Below, piece by piece: positions 48,801 through 60,324 of a stretch of DNA of 64,000 bases. Origin of the DNA: Biomphalaria glabrata (Eukaryota > Mollusca > Gastropoda > Planorbidae); the NCBI RefSeq assembly GCF_947242115.1, contig NC_074711.1:56318963-56382962 (forward strand), written 5' to 3'. Under the pieces are notes generated by a model. The model did no database searches and was not told the DNA's origin. It worked only from the letters and a program-made list of their open reading frames with translations. Numbering within the stretch: position 1 is the first letter of the stretch; each line of letters opens with the position of its first letter. The position numbers and the translations under genes are program-made.

Positions 48801-51800
48801 AGTTCTTCCCTTTAACCTTTTTAACCATATGTATTTTAAAATTTTTCTTGTTATATATAGAATCTCAAACAGTCTGGCCAGACAGCATACTTGGACCTCT
48901 TGGTCCGCAGGATAGACGATTTTTACTCCCTGGTCGAATTGGACCTTGCTTAAATAGAAAAACTGTCAACCATGAGCTTATTGGTAAAGAGGTTGTTCTT
49001 CATGTTCCATCTATTGACAGTTTGCTTCCAGAAGGTCCTTTTCAAAGGCATTGTGATATAACTGAGCAGTTTTTGACTTCTATTGATGAGGTTAGTAAAA
49101 TGTATACTTCTTCTTTGTAAATGTTTTAAGAGTTGAGTCTTGAAACTCTAGGCCTATGGAACCTTGCCTCCATCTTCCTGACTGAACAAACTTCTGTCTG
49201 GGATAAATATTATAGCCAAGTTACTTTTCAATGTAATTAGGTTTAAAAAAGTTCCTTTTAAGACATGAAATGGGTGAACTGGTAAAAGGTAACAGGTAAA
49301 GTTCAACAGTTTTTCTGGCTCATAACTTACAAGAGTTTCCAGCAAAAGACCACTTGCCTCTATTACTCATTAATGTTTCTCATTAAACTCCATTTGATTG
49401 ATGAGTTAAGAGGCTCAAATCCTGTCCTTTAAAAGCGCTAGATAAAAAACATGAAGTTACACATAATTACATTTCTATATTATAAAAAAACAAGCACAAA
49501 GGGCCCTGAGAGATTGATTCATTGACATATCACTAATTCTGGCCAAAAATAGACCCTGTTTGTTCCGAAATAGTTTGGGGGGGGGGGTGATACTCGATTA
49601 TATGGGCTGGTCCAATTCAACGTAATAGATACTAGAATTAATTGGTCAAAGGAATGTATGGTAGTGTTTTTAACTTTATATCATAATATTAAGATAAGAT
49701 AATTTTTATTGATCCAATCAAATGGAAATTCAGTTTGACAACAATTGACAACCTCAGCGTAACTACTGTAACAATAACATTATAGATGCAAATACGAACA
49801 ACATTCACACACGAAACACATACACACTCACAACCAGAATTTTATGAATTAGACTTCTATGAACTTCTCGATATTGTTATAAGTAAGAAAACAATGGAAA
49901 GAGTCCACGGTAAAATAAACAATATATAGTCTGGGTACAAATCAAAGGGCAGTGAACTTTATAGCTAAGTGCAAGTATTTTCCTGATCGATTAAATCAAA
50001 ATTTGTTAAATCTGGGGCAGGCATAAAGAACAGAGACACATTTCCTCTTCCTTCCTGCAGTGGGGCACTGTAAGTGGAAGTTTTACATGAGTGGTGCCTA
50101 GTAAGAAACAACTGGGAACGGCTAGTCCTGCACTAGGCTATAAAAGATTTTTTAGGCTTGGATTACAGTTAGGTGGAATTCACATTTGTCACAACCTTTA
50201 CTGTGATTTTATCTCAGAAGTTTCAGTTTGGTAGTTAAACATTTTCTCACTTACCATTATGTTTCTTACAATTTTTTGGGCCAATTTTAAATGATGTCAC
50301 ATTGATTATTTAATACATTTTTTTTTTCATTTCTCCTCAGATTGATTTAGATTTTATTGATAAGGAAATATCAGTGCCAGCATCTTCTGACAGATTAGAA
50401 TACAGGGCTCATAGTTGTCCAACATTATTGAGAAAAGGTGATAATTCATTAACTAATTTGATATCTTTATTAACATGTTGAGGTGAAATAATATGGTTCA
50501 GTTTTCTAGAATTAGAAGGCATAGCTGAGTTGCATAGCGCTTGGCTTCCAAACTGGTCTCCTGGGTTCAAATCCTGGTGAAGACTGGGATTTTTAATTCG
50601 GAATTTATAGGGCGTCTCTGAGTCCACTCAGCTCTAATGGCTACCTTACATTAGGTTGGTCTTTGTGCTGTCCACATGTTGTTGGCCTCCTTCAGTCGTA
50701 GAACGACTGTGGTTCATCTCGCACACTTCCTCATGTGGCTGTGGAGCCCTATTTTGGAGGGACACTCCCGTCCACAAATATCACAGGTTAAGGTGGCTTT
50801 TGCTTCGGTAGTAGAGGAGCTGGCCATTTTTCGTATTCTACGTTTTTCTTCCTGAGCTGAGACTCATGTTCTTTCTCTGTCCATAGCTTTCTTAGTCACT
50901 GTCTCTCTCCATCTGGTGTGGTCTTTAGCTATGTCTTCCCAGTGGTCAGTATTGATGTTCACTGATTTGAGGTCTCGTTTTATTACATCTATGTAACAGA
51001 GGTGGGGGCGACCATTTTTTCTTGAGCCAGTCGCGAGTTAGAGGATGACTTTCGGGATGTGATTGTCCTCCATCCGGCGAACATGTCCAAGTCAGTGCAA
51101 GTGGCATTGTCTGAGGGCTGTAAAGATGCTGGTAATACTGTTCGCGCAAGGATCTCAGTATTGCACACTTTTTCTTTCCATGTGATTTTCAAGATCCTAC
51201 GGAGACATTGCAAATGGAATGAGTTTAGTTTTCTCTCTTGCATAGGTGGTCCATGATTCACTGCCATACAGTAGTGTACTCATATAACACATGCCTTGTA
51301 GACTTCCATTTTGGTCACTGTAGTGAGCTTCTGGTTTTCCCAAACTCTTGGCCTGAGTCTAGCGAAGGTCGATATGTTATTCGCGGATGACACAACACTA
51401 GTGGCACACACACAAGAGGAACTTCAGTCACTAATGTCCTGCTTCTCTCAGGCCTGTAAAGAATATGGCTTAACTATTAGCACGAAGAAAACAAACGTTA
51501 TGGGACCACCTGCTACAGCACCACCCTCCATCCTCATAGATGATAACAAGCTGGACGCCGTAAATGAATTCTGCTATCTGGGATCCACAATTCAAGATGA
51601 CCTGTCTCTAGAAGAGGAGATAAAAAAACGCATAGGGAAAGCTGTCCACATGACACCCTCATTAACCATTGGCCACAGAAACATATGACCTTTACTGTAA
51701 CATTATCTGCCCATAAATCACAAGGTCTGTAATGTTTCTAGAATTATATATATTTTCCCTGCATTAATAAAGTTGAAACAAATAAAGTTGAACTGCTATG

Positions 51801-53668
51801 TGATAGTTATATTAATCTTTTCCAACTATCTAAATAGCTGAGGTCAGTTGTTAGTAACTAAAACTATTCAATTAAGAATTTTAAAAAAAGAGAGATTTTA
51901 GTCCATTATTATAAAATGGATCCACTTGCTTATAGTAAATGTTAAGTTCAAAAGCAAACTTTGACACTTGGGAAGATCAGTGGTAGTGATTGTCACAAGG
52001 TCATTTGAAATATGACTGACAAGATTGTAATTGTTTTATAGTAAACTTCTTATTGCTGTTTCTGAGCAGCTGCTGTATTCATAATAATTATATAAACAAT
52101 CAGGATAGCATGATCATTGAAGGACAGGTGTAGATAAATTAATTCATATCATTCTCAACTAATAAATGGGTATGGGATTTTTCAAAACAAATAATAAAAG
52201 ACTATGAAATAAACTTTGCTATAGATAAAGCTTATCCTTTAACTAAATTTCAGAGTATTGTATAAACACTATGAATAGTATGTATAAAAAGAGTAATAAA
52301 TTTGGGGCTTTTATAGTACCTGCACCTAAATATTAATTTTTTTTTTAAATTTTATCACCAGAATTCAAAGAATTATTCCCACAAAGAAATATTATGGAGG
52401 GTGATCTGACAGTAATAATAATTAGCATGAAAACTGAAAATGACATGACCAAATGGTCTTCAGAGGTTGAACAAGAAAGAGAAGAATTACTGGAAATGGT
52501 AAGTAAATAGATTTGATAGCAAAAAACAACTTACTTAAAAAAAAAAAAAATCACAAAAATCCATTCCCAAATGCTGCAGATACCAAATAAACACCTAAAG
52601 ATAACTCTACTATCTCTCTATTAGGTCAGAGTCTGTAAAGGTACAAATAAGTTATTTAAAAAATAGCAGTAAATGAAAGAACAAAAAATCTGCAATTGCC
52701 AGTGACTAGTTGTGAAGTGGTTAAAATTTCTCTGTATTGTATATGCTGTCAGTCTAAGCCAGACTAAGGAAAGCTGAACATATCAATCTGGCAAGGAATC
52801 TATTTTTAACAATGTATTACTAATGTGGTACAATGCCATTGGAAGTTTGCATTTATATACATTTTTGTAAAGAGCTCTTCATGTCCCATTTTGTGCACAA
52901 AGATAAAATTAGCTAATGTTTTTAGTGCAAACTGGAAATTCATAGATAATTACCCCATACCATTTTTCTTGGTCTTTTAATTTATACTTAACATATCATG
53001 GATATAAAATAACTTCCCATCTAGTCTTTTCTTTTTCTGTAAGTAGATTAGAATCAAATTGTGTCATTGTTTTATTTCTGTAGTGGATATTTTTGTCCAA
53101 TGTTTTTATTGCCTCAACTTTCCTAACCAAATTCAATTTTTCAAAATGTGTTCTTTAATAAACAAATATAATAAAATGTTTAGTTTTCTACTTCCTTGAG
53201 ATGTACACAGCCTAACAGGTTTATCTTATTATTGATTTTGTTTCCCATCAGTTTGTTCAAAGTGCAGTTGCAATTTGTCAGGCATTTGATGGCTCTGGGC
53301 ACTGGGCAGATTTTATTGATCCTTCATCTGGCAAGCCAGTAAGTATTATTCAACATTCAGTTCTGAATGTCTAGTTCATTTGATTGTTCTAGATGTAGTT
53401 CTATATTGAATGATCTAACATAAAAAAGATTAGTTTTACTGATTCTATTTTATTATTTTCTCTACAGTTCAAAAGTGCACATACAAATTTTACTTTGTTT
53501 GAAACTGATGAACGTTACAGAAAATTTGGTTTTGACATCCGTGATCTTGGTTGTTGTAAAGTTATCAGCCATCCAGTGTGGGGAACTCATTCTTTCATTG
53601 GTTCTTTGTTTACAACAGCACCTTTAAATCATCCATTGGTTGTAAACCTAAATAACAGTTTAGTTTAA
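45871..53668 (+). CDS. MMADHC: MMADHC homologue (cobalamin trafficking, cblD)
   Basis: MMADHC hands cobalamin from MMACHC to mitochondrial methylmalonyl-CoA mutase and cytosolic methionine synthase. Coding exons: 45871-45882, 46476-46605, 48861-49090, 50341-50437, 52362-52498, 53252-53338, 53468-53668; phases 0,1,0,1,0,0; total 297 residues against 296 in human. The N-terminus (MATKIVKCTR, then [16 protein letters not shown]) is basic like a mitochondrial presequence. Conserved blocks: [78 protein letters not shown] and [18 protein letters not shown]. The four-codon first exon rests on a perfect donor (AAAA|GTGAGT) and frame continuity; otherwise translation could begin at the Met at 46506 (283 residues). 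Introns carry SINEs and LINEs but coding exons are intact. Confidence 0.92.
46975..47252 (+). repeat. Dispersed AT-rich repeat, two adjoining copies
   Basis: AATTAACCAATTAGTCAGTTA with GATAATTAATTATTTTG at 47078-47115 matches 27950-28000 and 48695-48735. A second copy starts near 47160 (CACCAACACCCATTCTCAGA) and is cut at 47252 by the LINE; it resumes at 48660-48765. Confidence 0.6.
47253..48648 (-). mobile_element. RTE-like LINE, 5'-truncated, split by a nested LINE
   Basis: Minus-strand reading: [20 protein letters not shown] (48648-48589), interrupted by a nested insertion, then [57 protein letters not shown] (48160-47960), then [50 protein letters not shown] and a finger [16 protein letters not shown]. 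One frame shift near 47790 and a stop within the finger are visible. It lies in MMADHC intron 2 and is antisense to the gene. Same family as 50679-51640. Confidence 0.87.
48165..48576 (-). mobile_element. I-like LINE nested inside the RTE-like LINE
   Basis: CAGGACATTAGT occurs at 48153-48164 and again at 48577-48588, a perfect 12-bp target duplication. The insert, read on the minus strand, starts in the RNase H domain ([52 protein letters not shown]). It then jumps to the last residues of the ORF ([16 protein letters not shown], stop) and a (GAA)n tail. Compared with 1-688, most of the region between RNase H and the C-terminus is missing, so it carries an internal deletion. Confidence 0.88.
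49570..49990. repeat. Dispersed repeat, related to 24660-25260
   Basis: A G-run, GTGATACTCGATTATATGGG, ATACTAGAATTAATTGGTCA and TAAAATAAACAATATATAGT match the copy in the granulin intron. It is interrupted by a LINE 3' end at 49690-49865. Confidence 0.45.
49690..49865 (-). mobile_element. 3' UTR of a CR1-like LINE
   Basis: Minus-strand text CAAACTGAATTTCCATTTGA, TTGGATCAATAAAAATTATC and TTATCTTA forms a 3' UTR ending in short TTATC-type repeats; upstream (49800-49860) is a GTGTGTATGTG-like stretch. No coding part remains in the copy. Confidence 0.5.
50505..51740 (+). mobile_element. tRNA-derived SINE (family 1), split by a LINE
   Basis: Head: A-box region CATAGCTGAGTTGCATAGCG, B box GGTTCAAATCC (50564-50574), then TGGTGAAGACTGGGATTTTT, GAGTCCACTCAGCTCTAATG up to the first TSD at 50678. 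The rest (CCACATGACACCCTCATTAACC, CAGAAACATATGACCTTTAC, TCACAAGGTCTG) follows at 51641-51735. Without the insertion it lines up over its whole length with the SINE at 62699-62957. It lies in MMADHC intron 4 (50438-52361). Confidence 0.85.
50679..51640 (-). mobile_element. RTE-like LINE with 5' inversion (twin priming)
   Basis: GCTGTCCACATG at 50667-50678 and 51641-51652 is a perfect 12-bp target duplication. Inside, 50679-51370 is a LINE 3' end on the minus strand ([46 protein letters not shown], then the finger region). 51371-51640 is on the plus strand and reads [20 protein letters not shown] through [19 protein letters not shown] to KKRIGKA. In the uninverted relative at 47253-48648 these two blocks are adjacent and in the same orientation, so the 5' block has been inverted. 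The inner junction has the short shared word CGATATG. Confidence 0.9.
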
Positions 53669-54047
53669 CATTTTTTAGGAACCTTCTGGACCTGGTTTAA
53701 AAAATGTGTTTCATAATTTTAAGAGGAAATTGCCAGTTGTTTTTTTTTTTTTACGTTAACCTAGAAAGTGGAAGTTATTAATGACATCCCAGATTTCAAA
53801 AATGATGTTGAGTATTACTCTTAGTTTGGCTTAGTCCTAATTAGGTGAACAATCGTAATCAGAAACATGATATTAATTACTGTTGTATTTATTCTGAATG
53901 TTTTTTGTTTTGTTTTTTCATATTTAATCCCCCCCCCCCCCCTTTTTTTTTTGAATAAAAAAAAAAAATGAAAATTGTAAGTTACATGTTTAAGTGCTAC
54001 TAAATTTTGAAAACAGTGTGGTTTTTTTTTCTTTTTTCTGTTGTTTC

Positions 54048-54053
54048 AATAAA
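54048..54053 (+). terminator. Likely polyadenylation signal of MMADHC
   Basis: AATAAA followed by TTGTGTTACA and a GT-containing stretch, 380 bases after the stop codon. Another AATAAA at 53954 lies in an A-rich low-complexity patch behind a C-run and is less likely. Confidence 0.5.
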
Positions 54054-54211
54054 TTGTGTTACATTTAACCTAAGTAACGAGTGGTTTATTAGAGATTTTC
54101 ATTAGTTGTTTTTAAATAGGTACCTTATACTTTAACCTTGTTTTCACTTTAAAATTAATAAAAAGCAAGTTAACAACAGTTATAAATTATTACGCAATTT
54201 ATACTGATTAC

Positions 54212-55274
54212 TTTTTTAGCGGCCACGAAAGGAGAAAAACTGCTATTATTTTTTATTTTCTGTCTGACTGTCCTTTAATTTTCAAAAACTAGAAAACATA
54301 ATGAAAATACAATTTTATACTATTTTAAAAACTTGCAAAATTAAGTTGCAATTGCTTTCTATGTTCTGAAAGTTAACAGTTTTGTTTTAAAATAAAAAAT
54401 ATATAATATATAAAAAATGTTTAACAAGGTTACAAAGACAGTTTGTGTCAAAACGCAAACTCTAAATTTGGCCCCCGAAGTGGTCTACCCAGGCAGGTAA
54501 AAAGGCAGGTTTCAATATTTTTAGAAAGAATTTCAGAATGAAATTTTATCAAAGGCAAATGACAAGAGAAGAATGGAGAAAGAATGGTGACAGATCTTGT
54601 GTGGTGCCCAACAGCAGACCAAGGGATAGGTGAAAGTGAAGATGTTCGATGTGAACCTGGCCTAACTAATGTCAGATGATGATTATCTAATTGTTCTGTA
54701 CAGGGTCAATCTCTTATACAAAGCCTCAAGAAAAAACATTTTCGAATAAAAAAAAATATTCTCCCCTTCCTTTGGTTCAGTGTATTGCAATGTCCTTGCC
54801 CCTCTGCAGGTCACGCTATAAAATGAAAAACACATTAATTGTTGTTTTAAAATATGTTCCACTTATATGCATGCTAAATAGAATTTTGTTCTGTTTAAAA
54901 AAAAAAGTAAAAATGTTTTGTAATTGTAGTAGTTAGTATGACTTGCTAAACTTTGCAATACAATTGTAAAAAGAAATAAAAAAAATTGACAATAAATCTA
55001 AAACCGTTTGCATAAACATGTTTAAAATATGGTAAATAGTCATCTCCCTTGAAAATAGCCTCCCGTGTTTGTTATTATTAATAGTGAATAGTTGCATGGT
55101 TGATTTTAAAAATTAAATTTTTCGCTTTTAGAAAAGAAAAAAGCCAAAGAACTTTGGATGATCTAAAATATGTTGGATTTTCAATATCTTTTCTAGTTTA
55201 CGACATCTAAACGGGACGGACAGACACACACAAAACTAATAGCGTCTTTTCCACTTTCGGGGGCCGCTAAAAAA
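54212..55274. mobile_element. TIR element with ~100-bp inverted ends
   Basis: The left end, TTTTTTAGCGGCCACGAAAGG with GAAAAACTGCTATTATTTTT, CTGTCTGACTGTCC and AACTAGAAAACATAATGAAAAT, is matched, reversed, at 55274-55150 (TTTTTTAGCGGCCCCCGAAAG, GACGCTATTAGTTTTGTGTG, CTGTCCGTCCCGTTTAG, AACTAGAAAAGATATTGAAA). The element is 1063 bases long with no transposase. A LINE tail sits inside it (54530-54690). No target duplication is obvious. Confidence 0.65.
54530..54690 (+). mobile_element. LINE C-terminal remnant inside the TIR element
   Basis: Frames read KANDKRRMEKEW and VTDLVWCPTADQGIGESEDV, matching the usual terminal block (KANDREEWR..V, ..GAQQPT) of endonuclease LINEs, followed by a stop and a short (GAT)n (TCAGATGATGATTATC). 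Confidence 0.5.
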
Positions 55275-55981
55275 GAACAAAAGCGCTCTAGATAAGAAAG
55301 GAGGCAACCATTTCTATAACATTAGTACATACCGTTTTATTTCCCAAATGCGTTAAAAAGTATAAATGTACAATATACTAATAAATAATGAGTTTCTGTT
55401 ATATGAGCTACTTACAATTTTCCAATACCGTTTTGTTTATATTTAGGCGCAGATCTTTTCCACCTTTAAGTAAAGGCATAGTCCATTCTAGTGGCCTTGA
55501 ATGAGAGATTCACTAACCCCATTGTACGTAGTCAACCATCAATTATATGATCATTTAAGCGCATCAATTAGGCCAGGCTCACGCTAAACCTTATCTTTAT
55601 AACAATTAGTTCACTGAATGCCTTTGAAAATTAACAATACATGATAACAATGTTGGCCAAGCTTTAAGTCGCGTGCGTACTTCAGTGGAGCGAAACATGT
55701 TCATGTTTCTTTCCATGCATTTCTAAACCAATTTGTCAATGGCACAAGATACTTTAAGAGCACTGATATTCTGTATATCCCTAAGCAGATTTGTTGCATG
55801 GAATATTACCGCATTGTTGTGTACAAAATACAACTATAATTCATGCACAACGGTTTTGAAAAAAGTTTTTGATTGTTGTGGGGCGGTTTTCTTGAGACTT
55901 GAAATACGATTTCAAAGCAGGATAGTATCTCCATTTCATGTTTCAGAGCTACCCACCTGATCTTTACATAGCCCGAAATTG

Positions 55982-56640
55982 TTATATTCTATATAGACAA
56001 ATTCGCAAAATTATTTTAAAGATTCCACGCGAACGGTGAAGAAGCAGAATCAATAATGAAATTTCACGGAGTGTTTCCAAGTCTATTGGAAGACAATCCG
56101 CAGTATCGGTAGATTTATGGCATTGTGTACATACAGCTGAGCAGTACAGCCAACAGTTTCTTGGAAACACCGACTGAGCCTGCATTGTCTCAAAAAACAT
56201 TTGTCCTCGCCCTTTTAGACCTCCATAATTAGTATTAGCGTTGTCGGCGCCAAAACCTACAACTTTCTCTGTCAGTACGTTTTTGTAAATAGTTTCAGAA
56301 GTTTCTGCTGAAAGTGATTCTATTTTTAATATTTTAACTTTCACACCCATCAGCGGTACAGAGAAACGTATCATTTGGAGAAACATTTTCACTCTCACAA
56401 ACTGGCCATCACTAGCCTGCTTCTTTACTGTTCGGTATAAACTAGGCCAAGACGTTTGTAATGATTGCTTCACAAATTGGTTCTTACACATTCGAGTTTG
56501 GGATCATTCATTTTTTGAAGCTATTTCAAAGTGCAATTCATTTATCTAAAACTGGGACTATAGAAAACTAAGATAGGCAATATAAACTTCTGCGGCTGCT
56601 GTTTTAATGTTGAAGCACGAGAAGCGTTGAAATAATGATC
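55982..56640 (-). mobile_element. hAT-family transposase remnant
   Basis: A 169-codon frame includes MFLQMIRFSVPLMGVKVKIL, IESLSAETSETIYKNVLTEK and VVGFGADNANTNYGGLKGRG, followed by FETMQAQ and ADCLPIDLETL. The order (F..KG.TSE.....L, GYC.DNANTNFGG, NAA.YAADCLPIDIE) is that of the RNase H-like core of hAT transposases. A shift separates the GADNANT block from the ADCLPID block. The N-terminal BED finger and the C-terminal dimerisation region were not found. Confidence 0.7.
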
Positions 56641-57159
56641 ATGACCGAGACGCCATAAGAAGGTCACTTTGAAGCTATCAAAAAGTGATGCGCTAAAACC
56701 CTAAATCCGATCTTGAAAAACAAAAAAAAGCTTCACATTGATTGTCTTTTTGACGAAAGCGGAACAGTGCCTGTCCCGCCCGGACATTTTGTGAAAAGCG
56801 GTCCAAATCGAGAGGTCACTTTAGGCGGCCTGGCTTCACTTAACTATACTTTTCCTTTTGCGCAAAAAAACAACAACAACAGCAAACTATTTAGCAATTG
56901 GTGCACTTGTTTTAGACAAAGCTACTTGGAAAGTTACAAATATATATATTATTGAAATGTTTTGTAGAAGGTACTTTTGCATTTCATAAAATTGTCCTCT
57001 TTTAAGTTTTAACTTGACCTAATTAAATAATCATGTAAGAGATGCCCAGTTAGTGAAAGTGTTGACAGATGGTTTGAGCCACAAAGACAAATTACGTCAC
57101 CTATTGATACGATTTTTTGTGCAACTCTTTAAGGCGTGCAAGTTGGAAAAAGAATCGCT

Positions 57160-57500
57160 TACATTAGAGACTGAATAGATGATTTGCCCATTTTTGTAAA
57201 TGATTTACTCAGTTAATCAGAACTGCTCATGGACTGACAGAGAAAGTTGCAGGTTTTGCGCCGACAATGCTAATACTAGAATCTAATTTTGTAAAAAGTT
57301 TTTGAAAAATTGCAGGATTCAGTCGATGTTGGCAAGAATCTATTAGGTGTTGTCTGTGCTGCTATAATGTAGTAAACAACACAATAAAAATTGCTGTAGA
57401 TTGTCTACTAATAGACATTTGAAAACAGTATTAATTGTGAAAATTGTATATCAATTTTATGTAATTTCTTCTGCTTCTATATCATACAAATAAAATCTTT
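57160..57500 (+). mobile_element. Second hAT transposase remnant, opposite strand
   Basis: In shifted frames I read GFCADNANT (57256-57285), a degenerate middle, and NNTIKIAVDCLLIDI (57372-57420). These are the same two landmarks as the remnant at 55982-56640, but the sequence is more decayed. The opposite orientation suggests either two insertions or an inverted duplicate. Confidence 0.5.
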
Positions 57501-57833
57501 TTTTAAACGAATTATGCAATGTAGAATATAGATCTAGCAGAAATTTAGGGCTCTTTAAAGACGAGATATATCCATGAAGCATTCAGTAGTGAGACTATAG
57601 GCCTACCAAATTATTTCCGGGTTTGAAATAATTGTTGTCTTAAGAGACGTGTCCCACCAAATTCTAAATTTTCTTTGAAAAACAGGGTGCTGAATTGTGG
57701 CTGTATTTCACACACAACAACAACCTTCCTGCTTTTTGAGGGACAGAATGTCACTGTCAGTTCTCTAGGAAGTATCTTTAATTCAGAAATGCACGAGAAG
57801 AAGCACAAAATGGTTCATCATGCTCCCAACGAA

Positions 57834-58266
57834 TTACGTACGCATGAGCAACTTTCTACTTTGGAAGACGTCTGGTTAATTGTAAGAAATGACGGAGTAG
57901 CAACAATTTTGAATTTTCGGCCCTTATGGTAGCCTACTGTTAACGCTTTCAGTCTGATCCCACTAAAAGATGTAGGCTACTATCCTTGAAAAACGTTTCA
58001 AAAAGCCTGCAATTATTTGGGTCAAAACTTTCTCCAAGGCTGATCAAAGTTACGTCCGCATGTGCAACTTTCTACTTTAGAAGACGTCTGATTGGTTATA
58101 AGAAATGACGGAGTAGCAACAATCTTGAATTTTTTGGCCCTTATGGTAGCCTACTGTTAACGCTTCCAGTCTAATCCCACTAAAATATTTACTATCCTTA
58201 GAAAACGTTTAAAAAGCCTGCAATTATTTGGGTCAAAACTTTACTCCTAGGCTGATCAAATCAAAG
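57834..58266. repeat. 216-bp direct duplication
   Basis: TACGTACGCATGAGCAACTT (57835) and TACGTCCGCATGTGCAACTT (58051) start two copies that share TCTACTTT.GAAGACGTCTG, GAAATGACGGAGTAGCAACA, CCTTATGGTAGCCTACTGTT and GCCTGCAATTATTTGGGTCA. Around 90 percent identical by eye. An 85-codon frame at 57675-57932 overlaps the first copy and has no known domain. Confidence 0.8.
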
Positions 58267-58849
58267 TTATGGGCCTATAACGTGGAGAAGTTCGCTTCAT
58301 CAGACAAGATTTCGAATTTCCAGAAAATAACCATCAATGTTCGATGGGTGGAAGTTTTACTTCACTTTTATTAACTTTTAAGAGTAACAATACTAACATC
58401 GCTCGATAAAAAATAACAGCCTAGACGCCCTAGAGCAAAGCTTTTTTTTTTTTTGCAACGCCAGATGATGGGGGGATAAATTTAGTGATAATTCAGAGTA
58501 GTAAATATCTTTGTAGATTCTAGATCTATATTACAGATGAGTTTTTTTTTTTCATTTATACAACTTAAGTCTAGCATTAATAGATCTATGTGGAATTAAT
58601 AATTTTCAATCTCTTTGAATAATGTAGGTAGCCTTGTAGGCTTGCGCAAAGCAAAATCATGTTCATTCTTGAACAGCTGTATAAGCAAAACTGAGTGACC
58701 ACCCTTGCTGAAGAGAAATAAGACGTGTTTCCATTGGTTGATTAATAACTAAACTTGCATTAGATTGGTGGCCAATAACAACAATCTATGTTACTTCACT
58801 TTTTTTTTTCATTCGACCTGTTAAAAACTGAGTCTAACGATTTTTACTT

Positions 58850-59190
58850 GGTAGTCTAGATCTAGGTAGACTGAAGCTGTAAATCTAGAAATCTAGATCA
58901 AATAAAATATAATAGATCTAGTAGATATTGCCATAATTATATACCATTGATATGGTTCTAGATTTAGATTTTACATTTTTAGACTGTAAGTAGTGTAAGT
59001 GTAACTAGAAATTACTAGATTATACTAGATAGAGTAGAGCTCTAGACTCTTCACTACGACCTAGACTACAGCCAGGGACAGGTCATTATTATTTATGTCT
59101 ATATTCTAGATCTAGAATCTAGATTAGATCTAGGTCGACTTTTTGAGTTACTACTGAGACTGAGGACTGAGGTAGGTTCTAGGTAGTCTA
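58850..59190. repeat. CTAG/AGATCT-rich low-complexity tract
   Basis: TAGATCTAG, CTAGAAATCTAG and similar words dominate; no gene. It directly precedes the solo LTR. 58267-58849 holds no recognisable gene. Confidence 0.5.
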
Positions 59191-59201
59191 TAATTGAGTA
59201 T

Positions 59202-59954
59202 TGTTACGAATCTCACTATCCAGGCTCTCTGCAAACTGCACCATACACCACCAACTTAAAGAACTTGACAAGTCAGGGCTCCAAAATAACGTAAAGGTTT
59301 AATGTCCATAAATAACAGCCAATACTGTACAATTGGCAGCACGTAGAACAGTACAAATAGCTCTGCGATAACAAATATCTCTCTGATAACACCGTTCCGC
59401 CGTATCAAGTCTTGCACTGGTCTCTCCGTCTCGTTCCGGGCTTGCACTGGGTTCAACAGTTCGGGACTGACTTCACACACTTGGGCTCGTTGTGTCGGAC
59501 TCGATCACAGACCAAGATCAAGACGCCGTTCGTCTCAACTGTACTTGACAGTACTCCGCACTGAACCGTCGTAATGCTCCGTACAGGACCACACCGTTGA
59601 ACTGTGCTGTAGTCGACCGTGTTCTGAACTCCTGTCGTAAACCCGCTTTCTGAACTGTCTTGTATTGAGCTCCTTTTCTCGACCGTCTTGACTGCGACAC
59701 CTCCGCTCTTTATATAGGGTCCCTACTGGCCTTCTCGAACCGGACAGAACGCCGCTCGACGTTTCTAGGTGGTCAGATGACTACAACTCTCGTGACGCTG
59801 CGATCCTTCCCGAACCGTCCTGTTGACACGACTCGGCTGACTGTCGTAGCTCGTCACGGTTGACCGCTCGTCTAGCGCTGACCTGGGGCGATTTGCGTCG
59901 GCTGACTACACACACACCACTACCCCCATCTGTGCCACCACCAGGTTTATAACA
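59202..59954 (-). mobile_element. Solo LTR, probably Gypsy/Ty3-like
   Basis: The 753-base, GC-richer block starts TGTTACGAATC and ends TTTATAACA, with GTAT at 59198-59201 and 59955-59958 as a 4-bp duplication. On the minus strand it reads TGTTATAA...ATTCGTAACA with a TATA box CCCTATATAAAGAGC and a downstream ATTAAA, so the LTR points left. No internal region or second LTR exists in the window, so this is a solo LTR left by recombination. The exact target duplication and preserved signals suggest a fairly young fossil. Family assignment is inference. Confidence 0.75.
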
Positions 59955-60324
59955 GTATAATAAGTATAATAAATACATGAATAGATGTTGCTTGAATTAC
60001 TGGAATAATTAACTAGTAGCCAATCAGGAAAAATTAATATAAAATCTCTCTATAAAAATAAACAAAGTCAGTGTTCTGCAAAATACTATGAATCATGCAT
60101 GTGTGAAGTGTTCAGTAAAGGAAAAAGGTTGGGGAACACGGTACTGCTTTAATTCTATACATCTATATAGTATATATATATATATATATATAATTCTCTT
60201 CTTCGCTCAACAGTTTGTATGAGCAAGAAGTAAAGGAAAGATCACTCTCTTATTTCTGCTTTTAGTCACCCCATGAAAAAACAAGAGGGGGGGAGAACAA
60301 GTGGGTATTCACATGTCGCTACGT

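Noticed and set aside
55733-55960. 75-codon ORF near the hAT remnant
   Set aside because: No domain or context; length expected by chance.
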